Origin: Lanius collurio
Taxonomy: Eukaryota; Chordata; Aves; Passeriformes; Laniidae
Assembly (NCBI GenBank): GCA_020086605.1
Contig: JACBWW010000018.1
Location: forward strand, 17,657,220 to 17,721,219
Direction: 5' to 3'
DNA: 64,000 nucleotides
Shown here: in pieces, positions 1-10,559 of the stretch
Position numbering within the stretch: the first letter of the stretch is position 1
Layout: every line of letters starts with the position of its first letter
Program-made: the position numbers and the translations under genes
Notes under the pieces: model-generated
Database searches by the model: none
Seen by the model: the letters and a program-made list of their open reading frames with translations, nothing else
Told to the model about the DNA's origin: nothing

Positions 1-744
1 GTTCATGTTTTAAGAGACATCATAGGCTGGTGAAAAATCACCAATCTGTCTTCAATGAGTTTTCTAGTTCTTGAATCAGCATTTTTTAATTCTTTAACAT
101 ATAATTTTGCATTTCTAAATTATACTATATGTTTCTTTATTGTACCAATCATCAGAGAAAATTTAGAAATACTATAGAGCATTCACTGGCACTTAATAAG
201 TGAAACTGTTAAGGTACAATACAAACATACTATAACCCTCCCATATTATAACTCAGGAGTGTGAAAAGGTATTCCTAACATATTACTCAAAGAGCATCAC
301 TTGTTATCAGTAATCACTTCACAACAGAGCATAATCACTTTCACAATGGAAGAACAAGGAAAAGGGGAAAAGAGCGAAAAGAAAAGAAGTAGAACAATAC
401 TTGTCAAGAAAAATGTCAAAATTAGAACCTTGATCTCCTCTGAGTTACACTACCACAAATCCACCAAGAGCAGAGAGACTTTTGCTAAGTGTTGCATTCA
501 GAAATCACCTGGCTCTCCAAAGTGACCTACATTCAAGTCATGCTTAATCACAAGACCCCTCTTCTTGCCAGACTTCTGAACTCAGCTCCAGCAGGATATC
601 TTTTCTTTCTCCAATTTGTTTTAACCACTACACTTATGTGCCTCTGGGACTGAGATTCACAGACATCTCTTTTTAAATATTAAGCACCAAATTAAACCTC
701 TTGTTTTGCTACCTAGCAGAACGGAAGAATGACCTTTTGATTAA
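1..744. other. A+T-rich intergenic or intronic sequence
   Basis: No gene, RNA or repeat is recognised here. The only open frame of note is 74 codons at 301-525, which is lysine-rich because of local A-richness and resembles no known protein. Confidence 0.6.
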
Positions 745-895
745 AAGGACTGGACTAGGATTCAAAACTCTGGTTTAATTCCTCACTTCAACAGAGGATC
801 CTTGCATGACTTCATATAAATCACTTACTAAATCTCTTTTCACTTCAATTTCTTGTCATAAAATAGGGATAAATGGTTATATTATCCCTGTGGCT
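745..895 (+). repeat. MIR-like (CORE-SINE) relic
   Basis: The order of blocks follows the amniote MIR consensus as I know it. It opens with a GGACTGGACTAGGATTCA-type block at 748-764, then an ATAAATCACTTACTAAATCTC block (matching the CAAGTCACTTAACCTCTC part of the SINE) near 815-836, then TCAATTTCTTGTCATAAAAT near 844-863 (matching the CTCAGTTTCCTCATCTGTAAAAT core) and a trailing GGGATAA at 866-872. Many substitutions separate it from the consensus, as expected of an element deposited before or early in amniote radiation. It is transcriptionally inert as far as the sequence shows. The call is from memory of the consensus; a RepeatMasker run with an amniote library would settle it. Confidence 0.65.
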
Positions 896-1539
896 ATGCC
901 ATGAGGCTTTGCATAGTCTCTAGCTGCCCAGTGCAATGGTGTGTCAAAGACAGCAGCAGGCTGCAATGATGACTTAAATTCCCTTTCCGGAAATTGTCTC
1001 ACATACCTTGCTAGAAAGCTTAGGCCTGCTACAAAATCAGTTAATATGGTTCTCTTCAACCAGAATGTGAGCACACTTATGAAATGGGAGCTGAAGGAAG
1101 GCCCTCAGGCCCGCTGGAGGAGGCAGAGCAAGATGTGCCATGAGCACGAGACCGTTCACACACAACCACTGCTCTGCACTGGTGTGATTGCTATCACCAC
1201 TTGCAGTGACTGCACCCTACTACAAACGTTTTATTTTTAGCAAGGGACCCCACTATTTGATATGGCCTATCATTAGAGTGTTACAGCAGCACAACTTGGC
1301 TCAAGTCTGAAATAAATCTAACCAGAAATGGCCCCAAAAGGCAAATCTGTATCCTGCACAAACCATGCTGCAAGCCCTGGGCTGCTCCTGCTGCCTGTGT
1401 CCTCTGTGGCTGGCACAGGGCAGAGGGCACTGGGGGGTGGCATGGACAACTAAACACGAGCAAGGGTGAACAACACTGCTCCACAAACCTGGGGTCTGGG
1501 ATTCCCTCCCCCTCCCCTGATGCTTTTAGAGGGTTAACT
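896..1539. other. Non-coding stretch, no feature seen
   Basis: Moderately G+C-rich around 1365-1445, which opens several overlapping short frames on both strands (up to 99 codons at 941-1240). Overlap of unrelated frames and lack of any recognisable protein argue against coding. Confidence 0.55.
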
Positions 1540-1846
1540 TTCTCACAATCAGATATTGGGACAATCTAGAGTTTCAGGCCCACAGCCCGTCCAGCCGCTT
1601 GAAGCGAGGGAGTTAAGCATGATGCCCCTGATAATTTGTGTGTTTCTCATGCAGTTCTGTTTACCTCAGAGAATAGCTCAGATTCATGTGGTGGCTCATC
1701 TGTTTGTTTCCCAGGAGTGTCCTCCTCATCAGGTACAAATGACTTGTTGTTTCCCCGTCCTGTCTGCCTCCTTGGTGACGGATAGATGAGCCCCGTTCCC
1801 TGTGCTCTGGGACTCTAATGTGATCTGGGTCGTGCTTGTGGCAGGC

Positions 1847-1883
1847 GGGGGTGGCGCGGGGGGAGAGGAGTGCAGGGAGGGGG
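1847..1883 (+). other. G-rich tract with G-quadruplex potential
   Basis: Four G-runs of 5, 6, 3 and 5 bases lie at 1847-1851, 1858-1863, 1875-1877 and 1879-1883, separated by loops of 6, 11 and 1 bases. This fits a relaxed G-quadruplex pattern, though the middle loop exceeds the usual limit of seven. The tract includes two CpGs. Confidence 0.5.
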
Positions 1884-2027
1884 CAGTTAACACTATGAGA
1901 ACTAAAATCTCTTTGTAGCTGAGTGTGTTTTTGTGCATTTCCAACCTACCTGCAATTCACTGCCAGCTGCTTCACCAGCCCCGACTCAGGGGAACAATGG
2001 CTCAGGAGCAACACTGGCAGAAAAGGC

Positions 2028-2045
2028 AGATCTAAAAATAGATCT
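2028..2045. repeat. Perfect 18-bp inverted repeat enclosing a MEF2 site
   Basis: AGATCTA at 2028-2034 and TAGATCT at 2039-2045 are exact reverse complements around an AAAA spacer. The MEF2 consensus (YTAWWWWTAR) sits exactly at the centre, at 2032-2041. MEF2 binds as a dimer to this core; the extended dyad may be chance. Confidence 0.6.
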
Positions 2046-2168
2046 TTGGAGGGCTAAAATCAGGAGGGCAACATTTTGAGAAAGTGTTATTTTATTGGGT
2101 TTACTGACAGGTATATTTTGTGCAAAGTCACCATGTTTATTGCCTTGGACTCTTTGAGCGCTCCTGAA

Positions 2169-2195
2169 GGCTCAATTCTACCCTCACTTACAGGC
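2169..2195. repeat. Possible relic of an amniote palindromic repeat
   Basis: Resembles one end of an old amniote repeat whose copies carry a GGCTCAATTCTGCCCTCAGTTACAC-like edge. Only about 27 bases match, so this may be chance. The family name cannot be assigned by eye. Confidence 0.3.
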
Positions 2196-3212
2196 AAAAA
2201 GAAAGTCACCAATCCATTCCTTTTACTTATTTACATTTACAGTTATGCAACTTATAGCCCAATCATAATCCCCTGTTTTTCTGGCTGCCTGCCTAATGAT
2301 AGAAGATGCAATTGCATTTATAAAGCCAGCCTACGCTCCTTTCATTTTTTCTTTAGAAACTCATTTTTATGGGCAGTCTTAATTTGGCAGTTACACTTCA
2401 GCAGGGATCACATGCACATTTTTCCTTTTGATTCACATAGTTTCAGATGCCCTGAACTCCATTCAAATTCAACTCCATGCACAGTGAAGCCAAGTTTCAT
2501 CAGGACTATGACCAAAATCATACATTTCTGGGAACATCACAGTTTCAACAGAAAACCTTAAACTGACCCCATTTCTCTCAAATCAGCCTAGAGATTCATC
2601 AAAAAGTTCACAAAGTCCTTAACAAAACCTAAGTAAAATCTCAGTCTCGGCTCTTAATGATAGCCACAGGAGTTGCATTGCTGACAGCAGAGGCAGCAGG
2701 ATTGGGATCCCAGTTAATTAACCTCCACATTTTACACTGTGCACAGAAAACATTTCACACAATTCCACTTGTCTCAATCAACTGGCTCAATTAATAAAAA
2801 AAGGTCTGGGAACATGCTCCCACTGGATTTGGGGCAGCATCTTTGGCTTGTTTGCATTCTCTACATTTTCTGGTAGGAAATCCTGTTGATTTCATTTTCA
2901 TCTTTCTCTCCCTCTCAATTTGAAAATAGAATCTATGATTTTCCATCATTTCCACTTAGATAGAAATATGTTGTGAAAGGTAATTTTATTGCTGAAAAAT
3001 AATCTTCCTAATGTCAGCCATTATTTCACTCTCAGTGTGACAACTAGGGTAAGTGTTGGAAATCACTGTATGTTTCAGCTAAAGTATCTTGACAACACAA
3101 ACGAAGAAAAAAAGGTAGTCTTTTTGTTAATGAAAGCTGCACTGTTATTTTGGTCTATAATGGAGAGATTCATGTAAATGATTGCCTGTCGTTTATACTA
3201 AGGAAAAATAGC
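2196..3212. other. Non-coding stretch, no firm feature
   Basis: Contains most of a 161-codon plus-strand frame (2076-2561) that I judge a chance frame, since its protein is low in recognisable motifs and lacks family resemblance. The remainder is ordinary A+T-rich DNA. Confidence 0.55.
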
Positions 3213-3227
3213 AAAAAAAAAAAAAAA
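3213..3227 (+). repeat. Poly-A tract (15 A)
   Basis: An uninterrupted run of 15 A. No recognisable retroposed sequence lies upstream and no target-site duplication is visible. Confidence 0.9.
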
Positions 3228-5030
3228 TTAGCAAGCAGGAACAGTGTTTTTTTTCCTTCCTCTTTGAATTTGCTCTTATATTTACTGTAATCAGCCCTTT
3301 CACAACATTTTACCTCTGATATAATGTTCATGGTTCTCTCAGTAAAATGAATCAAAATCCATCACCAGATTGAGGCCACCAGCTTTGCAAAAACTAGGGA
3401 AACCATAGCCATGCACTTTTAAGAGTAAACATTGTCCTTTTTATAGGTCTACAGGCATTTGATACGTAATATTGTACGGTAAAACCATCCTAACCCGTAT
3501 CTCTGCAAATAACACAACCACCTGTATGTCAAGTCAGAGTGGAGGATTCCTTCCTTTGGGAATTGAGGGACAGATGATATCTCCTACTGCTCTCATCCCT
3601 CAGGGCTCTTCTGCAATGCTATATTTCTCGCCTTCCTCCACTGCACCTGCAGACAAAAGAGCTGTCCTACTATGTCAGGAGTGCAAAATTCAAGTTCAGA
3701 GACTGGGAGAAAGAAAAATGTCAATAAAATTGTGTTACTTTATGGGTTTTTGCCCAGCCTGAAAGTGGAATAAAGGAGAGAATTTAAAATTTTTGGTACT
3801 TTGCTCCTCTTTCGTACCTAGTGAATAAGAACATTATTATTAACTCCATAAACAGGTTTTCAATTAGGTTTAGCAATCAGGTCTGCAAAGTCCAAGCAGC
3901 AGAGAGGGCTGTGAGAGAGCTGAAACCACAGTGGGCAAAGCAAAACCCAGCAGCACCTTCAGTAAAGATACTTCAGCATCTCAGAGCTCTGATGACTTCC
4001 TGTGTCAATTACTGTTCTCAGCAATTTATTCACATCTTAAAATTCTCCTCTTAAAATTCTAGGTCATCAGATATGCCCTTTGCAATCATATTACAATCTC
4101 TTAAAATTACACTTTGCATTCAACAGAGAATTTCTGAAGTTTTTCAGCTTGATTTTCCAACTATCCAGAAACTCCAGTTACCACTTCAGCAGATGGAATA
4201 TATGAAATTTTTGCTCCTTGGATTTATAGATTGAGATGACAAATGCTGGTATTGCATTTGAGCAAAGCTTACTCACACGAGTAGTCTTTTCTAATGGAAA
4301 TAGCTTCATTTAAGGGGGAGTGAGCAAAGAATTTGCCGAATTGGATGAGAATTCCCTAAATCTATTCCTAGTGCAGATCTAACTTTCTTTTCACTGCTTG
4401 ATGAAGAAAAACAAGTAAAAACAAATTAAGAAGCACTTCTAGAATTTTAAGGGAATGAGGGACACAAATTGACAGACAGCAGTGACTCATTGCATTGCAG
4501 TTCTGTAGAACAGCAAGAAATCTCCAGGCACTTGATTTCAGGAAAGTGACCCTGAACTTCTTGCTGGGGAAAAGATGGAGCAAAGCCACTCTGGCTTGGC
4601 TTCCTTCCTGCTATATTAATTTATTTATTTATATATGTACTCATACACACACACAAAAGTTGCCTATGAAAAGCACAGTGTAGGACAATGAAAATACAGG
4701 AATTTTATATTAAGAGTTTGGACCAAGTCTGTGACAGCTTGTTAATGAAAGAAAAGCTGTCTTTCACTTTGCTGAAAGACACCATTTTGCTGCTGAGTAG
4801 GTTCACCTTGTGAGGGCGAGGAACTGATATTTGTGCACTGATTCTTCTTAAGTTGCTTCCAGGGTTTTCCATCTTACATGCAAAACAAAAGCAAACCATT
4901 TGAAAAAATTTGGGCAACAATGTGGAAGCCTTTCCCATGTCAAACAGCACCACAGGCAGAGGGTCTCTTGCACCTTACCAAGAGGTTTTCCCATTAAGTT
5001 TTACTGCAGCAGTGCTAGGCAGTAGGCAGG
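3228..5030. other. Non-coding stretch with a small TTTA/CA microsatellite
   Basis: Apart from short (TTTA)n then alternating AT and (CA)n tracts at about 4614-4656, I see no feature. Open frames are all under 100 codons and unrecognised. Confidence 0.55.
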
Positions 5031-5034
5031 GACC

Positions 5035-5081
5035 TTTACCTTTACCTGCTAACCTTTACCTGCTCTGCAGTCTTTTACCTG
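5035..5081 (-). promoter_or_regulatory. Cluster of CAGGTAAA motifs
   Basis: Three exact TTTACCTG words lie at 5041-5048, 5055-5062 and 5074-5081, with a fourth partial TTTACC at 5035-5040. On the minus strand they read CAGGTAAA. CAGGTA is the E-box variant bound by ZEB and Snail/Scratch zinc-finger repressors, and CAG|GTAAA is also a good 5' splice-donor sequence. The repetition looks like short tandem duplication. Whether it binds protein or serves splicing is not shown. Confidence 0.4.
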
Positions 5082-6345
5082 TCGAAGTCCTGAAAACTGG
5101 ATTAACTTTTCTATGCTAATTTTAAAAGCAAACAACACAAAGACAACCCCTTCCTTCAAATGACCAGCCTTCCCAACTGAAGAAAGACAAAAAGCCTGGC
5201 AGTACTGAGTGCCACTTCTCTTGCACAGAATAGGTCTTCCAGAAGGTGTCAGAGTCTGCTGTTGTCCAGTAGAGTTCCTAAGGTCCTGAAAATAAAACCT
5301 GCAATCCCTATCTCTGCCCAAACATGTACGTGGTTTCTGAGCTCAGGAGTGGTCTAACAGGGAATTTCCCAAAGTAAGAAGTTATAGCAGAGACAGGTAA
5401 AGATCCACAGTTTGCCTCAAGCTATTTTCCAGCACCAGCAGACTGCATCTGTAGGGGCATGTATCTGAATCAGGGGAGTCTTCACAGCAAGAATGCAAAG
5501 AGCCACAGGAAACCTCCTCTGAAACGGGACATTCACAGAGGCTTGAGCCATCCCACCATGAGCTCATAGAGGTCCCATCAACCTGCCCGTCCTCCACAGC
5601 CTGTCTGAGCTCCCTGCCAGGGAGCACCTGCTGGTGCTGACTGCTTGCACACATTTAGCTGCCCACCTGTACTCTCAACATAGGGAAACATAACTCACAT
5701 GAATTCTCTGCCATTTAATGCAAACAGCACAGCAGGAAGGAAATTAAATTTGTTATATCCAGTCCTTCAGACTTTCTGCCTCTCTTCTGCTGTAGACAGC
5801 ATCTCTGTTCTCATGCCACATGTGCTCCTTCCCTGTCTCCTCTGTGAGCAGCTTTTTGCTCTCACTGGTTGTTGCAGACCAAGGAATCAGCCTCAGGTGA
5901 TGAGGCAATTCCATCTTCCCACTGATTCTTCAGCAGCAGTAGTTTTAGGGCACAAGTACCTTGGAGTAGACCCACAAACGAGAACTTACAGCTACAGACA
6001 GAGCGACATCGACCTGTGCTTGTCCACACAACACAACACATTTTCCTTGCTGGGGGAGAGGGAAGGGGCTGGTATCAGTCTGTGAAATAACACTTGCATG
6101 CAACACACAGCAATAGAGTAAAAAGCTCTGAATTTGCACTGGCAGCTCCAACTCAGTTGCTGGGAAGGCAGAGAGCAGGTGGTGAGCAGCAAACAGCCCA
6201 CACAGCAGGAGCATGGGCAGCATGTGCTACACCACTGCTACCTTGTGCAAATCTAGTGCTTCCCTCATAGAAACAAACACCCATGTTCTGTCCTCTTTGC
6301 CACGAGGGGTATGGTAGGAAAATGGGCCAGGAAAATGCATTTACA
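5082..6345. other. Non-coding stretch, no feature seen
   Basis: Several overlapping frames of 90-128 codons on both strands (for example 5699-6085 plus and 5945-6223 minus) reflect slightly higher G+C and are not recognisable proteins. A CA-rich patch with repeated ACACA words sits at 6024-6041. Confidence 0.55.
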
Positions 6346-6400
6346 AAATTGTAGAATGGTTTAGATTGGAAGGGACTTCAAAGGTCATCTAGTTCCAACC
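6346..6400 (-). mobile_element. CR1 LINE fragment (avian), 3' end
   Basis: The segment matches the well-known 3' terminal region of chicken repeat 1 in reverse complement: TAGAATGGTTTAGATTGGAA at 6352-6371, then GGGACTTCAAAGGTCATC near 6372-6389 and TAGTTCCAACC ending at 6400. CR1 is a non-LTR retrotransposon of the jockey clade, common in birds and other sauropsids, and nearly always 5' truncated. Only about 55 bases of the extreme 3' end remain, so it cannot encode anything. The terminal octamer repeats are worn away: only a trace survives before TAGAATGG. This is the main evidence for an avian source. Confidence 0.9.
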
Positions 6401-7418
6401 GTGAGCAGAGAGATAGTTACTTCTGCACTAATTGAAGAAAATGAGGTTCTAAAACAAAACATCTCTCTAGAGACCTACAGAAGCTGAGGCCTGACCTTGA
6501 TGCACTGTTACCTGTGGCTAATGTTAACTGGTGCAAACAACCTCACTCATAGCCCTAGTGAAATCTGAAAAACAAGAATCAATTATTTTTCACCCAAAAT
6601 TATGGCAGAAATTTAAATATGAATTTGCTCTTACTTTCTATTAATAGCAAGCAACAGGTTTAAGTGACCCAGTCATTCTTGGGAATTGATTTTAAACCTC
6701 ACACTCAGGCACTTCTGTGTGGCAAATGTTCAACTAGCATGGAAAAGGGCTGCTATATTTTCTACAGGAAAGTCCTTAAGTACTTAAGCCAGCAGTAGAA
6801 AAAGCTTTCAAAAAAAATATTCACTTTTAGGATTAAGTAATATTTCTTGAGGTTCACATTTTATTCAGGACTATAGTACCAACAATCAGAACAATCCTTT
6901 ATAAATTGAACAAACCTAGAAATATAAGGGCAAGTCTTGGCTTTCATATAAAATTAGATAAGGAGGAAGGACAAAGAAAGCAAAGGCCTCAGTATCTTTG
7001 AAATTCCATGGGTATTATGCACCCAACACCACACTGAAATGTCTTAATTTCTTTTTCAGCTTCCTGAGTTTGTTTTTATTTAATATATTTTGAGAAACAA
7101 CAGCCGTGTTTACAAATGCTACCAGAGATGGTGCTTTCTTCATATTAGGAGTACAGCAAAACCTCCAACACCACTCTACCTGCCTCAACCAAAAGCCAGT
7201 TCTGCTCAAGACCTTTGCACTCAGGAGAGGTTCCTCTAGAGCACAGGAGGCAGCAGGGCACACCTCACCATACAGAGGACCGATCCCAGACTCTGACACC
7301 CCTGTCACCTCCAGGAATCCTGCTGGTTTTGGCAGTGCTGCATTTCTCAGCAGCCACTCTACCAGGACTCATGAAGAATAAAACAAAATATATCCTAAAT
7401 GTGATGGTCCAAAACCAC
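6401..7418. other. Non-coding stretch, no feature seen
   Basis: Plain A+T-rich sequence followed by a slightly G+C-richer part near 7150-7370 that opens overlapping frames (97 codons minus, 91 plus). No protein is recognisable. Confidence 0.55.
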
Positions 7419-7440
7419 AAAAGGGTTTGAGAACCCTTTT
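7419..7440. repeat. Small perfect hairpin
   Basis: AAAAGGGTT at 7419-7427 and AACCCTTTT at 7432-7440 form a perfect 9-bp stem with a TGAG loop. It is followed at once by two copies of TTTAGGGACAAA (7439-7450 and 7459-7470). The T-rich 3' side recalls a bacterial terminator but this is vertebrate DNA, so that reading does not apply. Confidence 0.6.
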
Positions 7441-7470
7441 TAGGGACAAAAAAGGGGGTTTAGGGACAAA
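7439..7470. repeat. 12-bp direct repeat, 20-bp period
   Basis: TTTAGGGACAAA occurs exactly twice, starting at 7439 and 7459, with an AAGGGGG-type spacer that partly echoes the flanking hairpin arm. Likely a short slippage duplication. Confidence 0.7.
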
Positions 7471-10314
7471 GGATTACTCTTCACTACTTGTTTATATAAA
7501 ATCCAATCTCGTGCAGTTCATACTCATCCATATACAATGGAATGTAATTGTAGGGAGCATCTGTCTTATTTTTTCATGCAGCATGTTTATTTGTGGGTGC
7601 ATAATGGGAATAGCAATGGGCTAGCTGGGCTTGGTAATAGAATGCTTTGCAGGTATGGCAAAGAAACTAAAATACAGCAATTACCAAGCTGAGTTTGCTG
7701 ATCCTCAGAACAAAATCTTTATTAGCTATTCAGGAGGGTATTTGTCCAGCATCCAGCAAACAGGACAGTGATTTGGGATGGGGGAACCTGTATGTTACTG
7801 CAGTCTTACTCATTAAAAAAGTTGCAATTTGCTCATGGATGATGTATGACCAGGAAAAGTAGCTAATTTTCATATTAAACATTTTATTGCAAATTATTTT
7901 TTCATTGTCCTACAGAGGCTTGCCTGATTGGGAAAACTTTTGGTCTTCTCAGAATCTTGAAATTTAGTAACATGACCTTTTTTTAAAAAAAAAAAAAGAG
8001 AGAGGGGGATTTTGCCCATTTTTTCAGAATCAAGCACTTTCTTTGTAGGAAAAACAAAGCTAACAGGCTTGAAGGAAGGAATTTTTACATTCTTTTTAGA
8101 AAATCTGCTTATGAGGAAGGAAAGCCTGCTTTTCAAATCTATACTTTTGCCTAAAAGTAGCCATTTCTCTACTTTCTCATGCTAATGTCCTGTTTATAAC
8201 TGACACCTTTACTGCCTACCACTATATCAATTTCACTTCCCCAGAGAAAGAAAAACCAGATCCTGTGACTAGTGTACTGGATTGATAATCTAGCCTAATG
8301 CTGACAGATAAATGCACTAATTTTCTTCTGTGGTTGGCTCCACATTGCAGAGTAAATCTGCTTCTAACAACTGTCTCAATAGGCTCTGTAACCTGTCCAA
8401 GAGATGATGTCAAGTGCTACAAGGGCCTAGGGCTAGTATGGCAGGTAAGAGTTACCACTGGGATAAAGTTACAGGTGAGGTTTTGAATGAGAGGGTTATT
8501 TTAAACTAAAGCCTGGCTGGAAATACAGATTGCTTTTTAAAAAGTTGAAAGAGTAAAGTAATAAAGAGTAACTTTTATAATTTTGGGGAGTCTACATATT
8601 TTGTATGAAAATCAGCATGTTCTTAGCTAAGATATTGCAACATCCAGGAAACACAAGGAGTTATTTCTCTGGCTAGTGGCACATGGGAAAATGATGTGCT
8701 TTGCCCTGTGTTTGCTGGATTTGGTGGTAGCATGGACTCTGTGAAGAATCCAGACTGTTCATAACTCAGGAGCAGAATTCAAGCCTGAGAAGCATTCCCT
8801 GAGCACAGGAGGGTACTGGAGTATACTGGTGCCTGCTCCTTCCTCCTGTGCTGCCAAAAGCAGGCAGGTACCAGGGCTGGCTCCAGATGCTTTGCACTCA
8901 GGCATTGATGCCTGTGTAGAAGGGCTCACTGGACATACAAACTACAGGTGTTGGAAGGATAACCACAGGACTTGTTATTTTAAGATTTAATTCCAATGAG
9001 GGGGAAAAATTGCAAAATTATTAACTTTTTTTTCTCTTTTTTATCATATCATGCCAAATATTTGGGTCCTTTCTAAAAATTTCAGCAGCCATGGCAGAGC
9101 CAGGAAGGTTTCAGTGTTATTTTGCTCTTATTGGTTTCCTTGTTGAATTCCAGGATCACTACACTGGTTGCTACCAATTTATAGCCCTTCAATGTTCATT
9201 TATCATTTTGACCAAAAGAGCAACTTTGGTGGACATTTATTGATTCCCTCTTTGGAAAAGATCACAAGCAATAGCTTTTTAAATAAAAAGGGTCTTTGGG
9301 TTACATGGATAACCCTGGCACTGAGGGATACGTCTCTTACCCTGCTCTCATGTCTAAAATGTTCAATCAGCTCCCACTCCCCTAACCTGAAACAAAAATA
9401 AAATCTCATTTTAATCACATCTTTTTCTCCTGATTTTCACTCCCCACCTCCTGACCTTTCCATGTGAAGAGGATCATGCAGAACATTTAAGCTTTTCTTA
9501 GGCTAACTTTTGCTCACTTTGAATAGCACTTATATAGGTCAATAGCATCACTTCCCCTTTTGTCCCCCCCCCCATCACAGAAGAAATACAGGATCTAACC
9601 TCTTTAATGCATCAGTTAACAGGATGATTTTTTGATTGTTTATGGCACAGGAAGTTTGATATTTAAATGAAACTAAATATTCAAGAGAGAAACTAACTTT
9701 ACAGATTCTGCTTTTACCTTTTTTTTCCATATTTGTTCAGCACCAAGCACATCTGGCTCTGAATAAGGCTCCTTAGTGCTATTTCAATATGACTAACAGA
9801 AACAGCAGGAGTACTCAGACAACAAACTGCAGCATTAACAATGGTGAATCTATTCTCATCACAGAATATATGGACAAAATATGCCATATTAATAGTGTGT
9901 ACTATGGCATGCACAAAATCCCCTGTACATTGTAGGCAAACTACAGTTCACTGATTTCATTGCTACAGAAAAATGCCAAAAACCAGCCAATCCCTGAATG
10001 AAGCAGGTCACTGATTTGGTCATATTCCAATATGTTCTTTTTATGGTGACAAAGAGATGATAAAATGTGTGTAGGAGGACACAGAGAGCAACTATTCTTT
10101 AACAGCAACAACGGTATAGATATTTTGTGCATTTTCTGAAATATTCTACTATTTGTATAGATTTCTCTTTTTTAATTTTTTTTTTTCTTGTTTACCTTTT
10201 TGTTTTTTCTTGTGAACATTTCTGAATGCCTCTGTTTCTTGAGCAGAGGAAGCTAAAAGTTTCGGTAACATTTCAGGCTGGCTGTTTATCTTTTAATTGT
10301 GTATGACTATTCAG
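7471..10314. other. Non-coding stretch with simple runs only
   Basis: Holds an A13 run at 7985-7997, a C10 run at 9564-9573 and a T11 run at 10176-10186. No repeat family, conserved-looking block or coding frame over 80 codons is seen. Confidence 0.55.
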
Positions 10315-10381
10315 TGAACCCAATCCTGCTCCTGTGGAAGTCTAATGAGAACTTGGGTACTAAATTCCCTGGGAACTGGAT
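10315..10381. repeat. Amniote palindromic repeat relic
   Basis: Begins ACCCAATCCTGCTCC at 10317-10331, then a GGAAGTCTAATGAGAACTT block near 10335-10353, and ends GGGAACTGGAT at 10371-10381. This order matches an old amniote repeat whose copies read GGCCCAATCCTGCTCCCATTG, then CAATGGGAGTTTTG, then CAATGGGAGCAGGAT. I recognise the pattern from sauropsid genomes but cannot assign a Repbase name by eye. Confidence 0.5.
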
Positions 10382-10559
10382 GAAGCCTCCAACTACTGAC
10401 TTTGTAAGGCTTCAGCCATGCAAAACCCTGCTGGCACAAGTAACGCAGAAGAGCAAAAATAAAAATTCTGCTTGAAATGTTTAACCACAGCTCATTTGTT
10501 AATACAGTAGCTGAAAGGTGAAAAAACACCCACTGATTCTAAAAAGTATGGAAAAATGT

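Larger units (their letters stand above)
1540..2045. promoter_or_regulatory. Candidate regulatory block (FOX and MEF2 motifs)
   Basis: A mixed-composition block that keeps several CpGs in a CpG-poor background. It contains a forkhead-type TGTTTAC at 1658-1664, a G-rich tract at 1847-1883, and a MEF2 consensus CTAAAAATAG at 2032-2041. Known: FOX and MEF2 proteins bind these cores. Inferred: the block could be an enhancer. The motifs are short and common, so this depends on conservation that I cannot test here. Confidence 0.3.

Noticed and set aside
2076..2561. 161-codon plus-strand open frame
   Set aside because: Within chance length; Phe/Ser/His-rich translation with no family resemblance, and it crosses a likely repeat edge.
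4943..4963. AGCACCACAGGCAGAG, resembling a REST/NRSF site
   Set aside because: Too many mismatches in the right half of the 21-base motif.
7419..7440. Hairpin followed by T's as a transcription terminator
   Set aside because: Intrinsic terminators of this kind are bacterial; the window is vertebrate.
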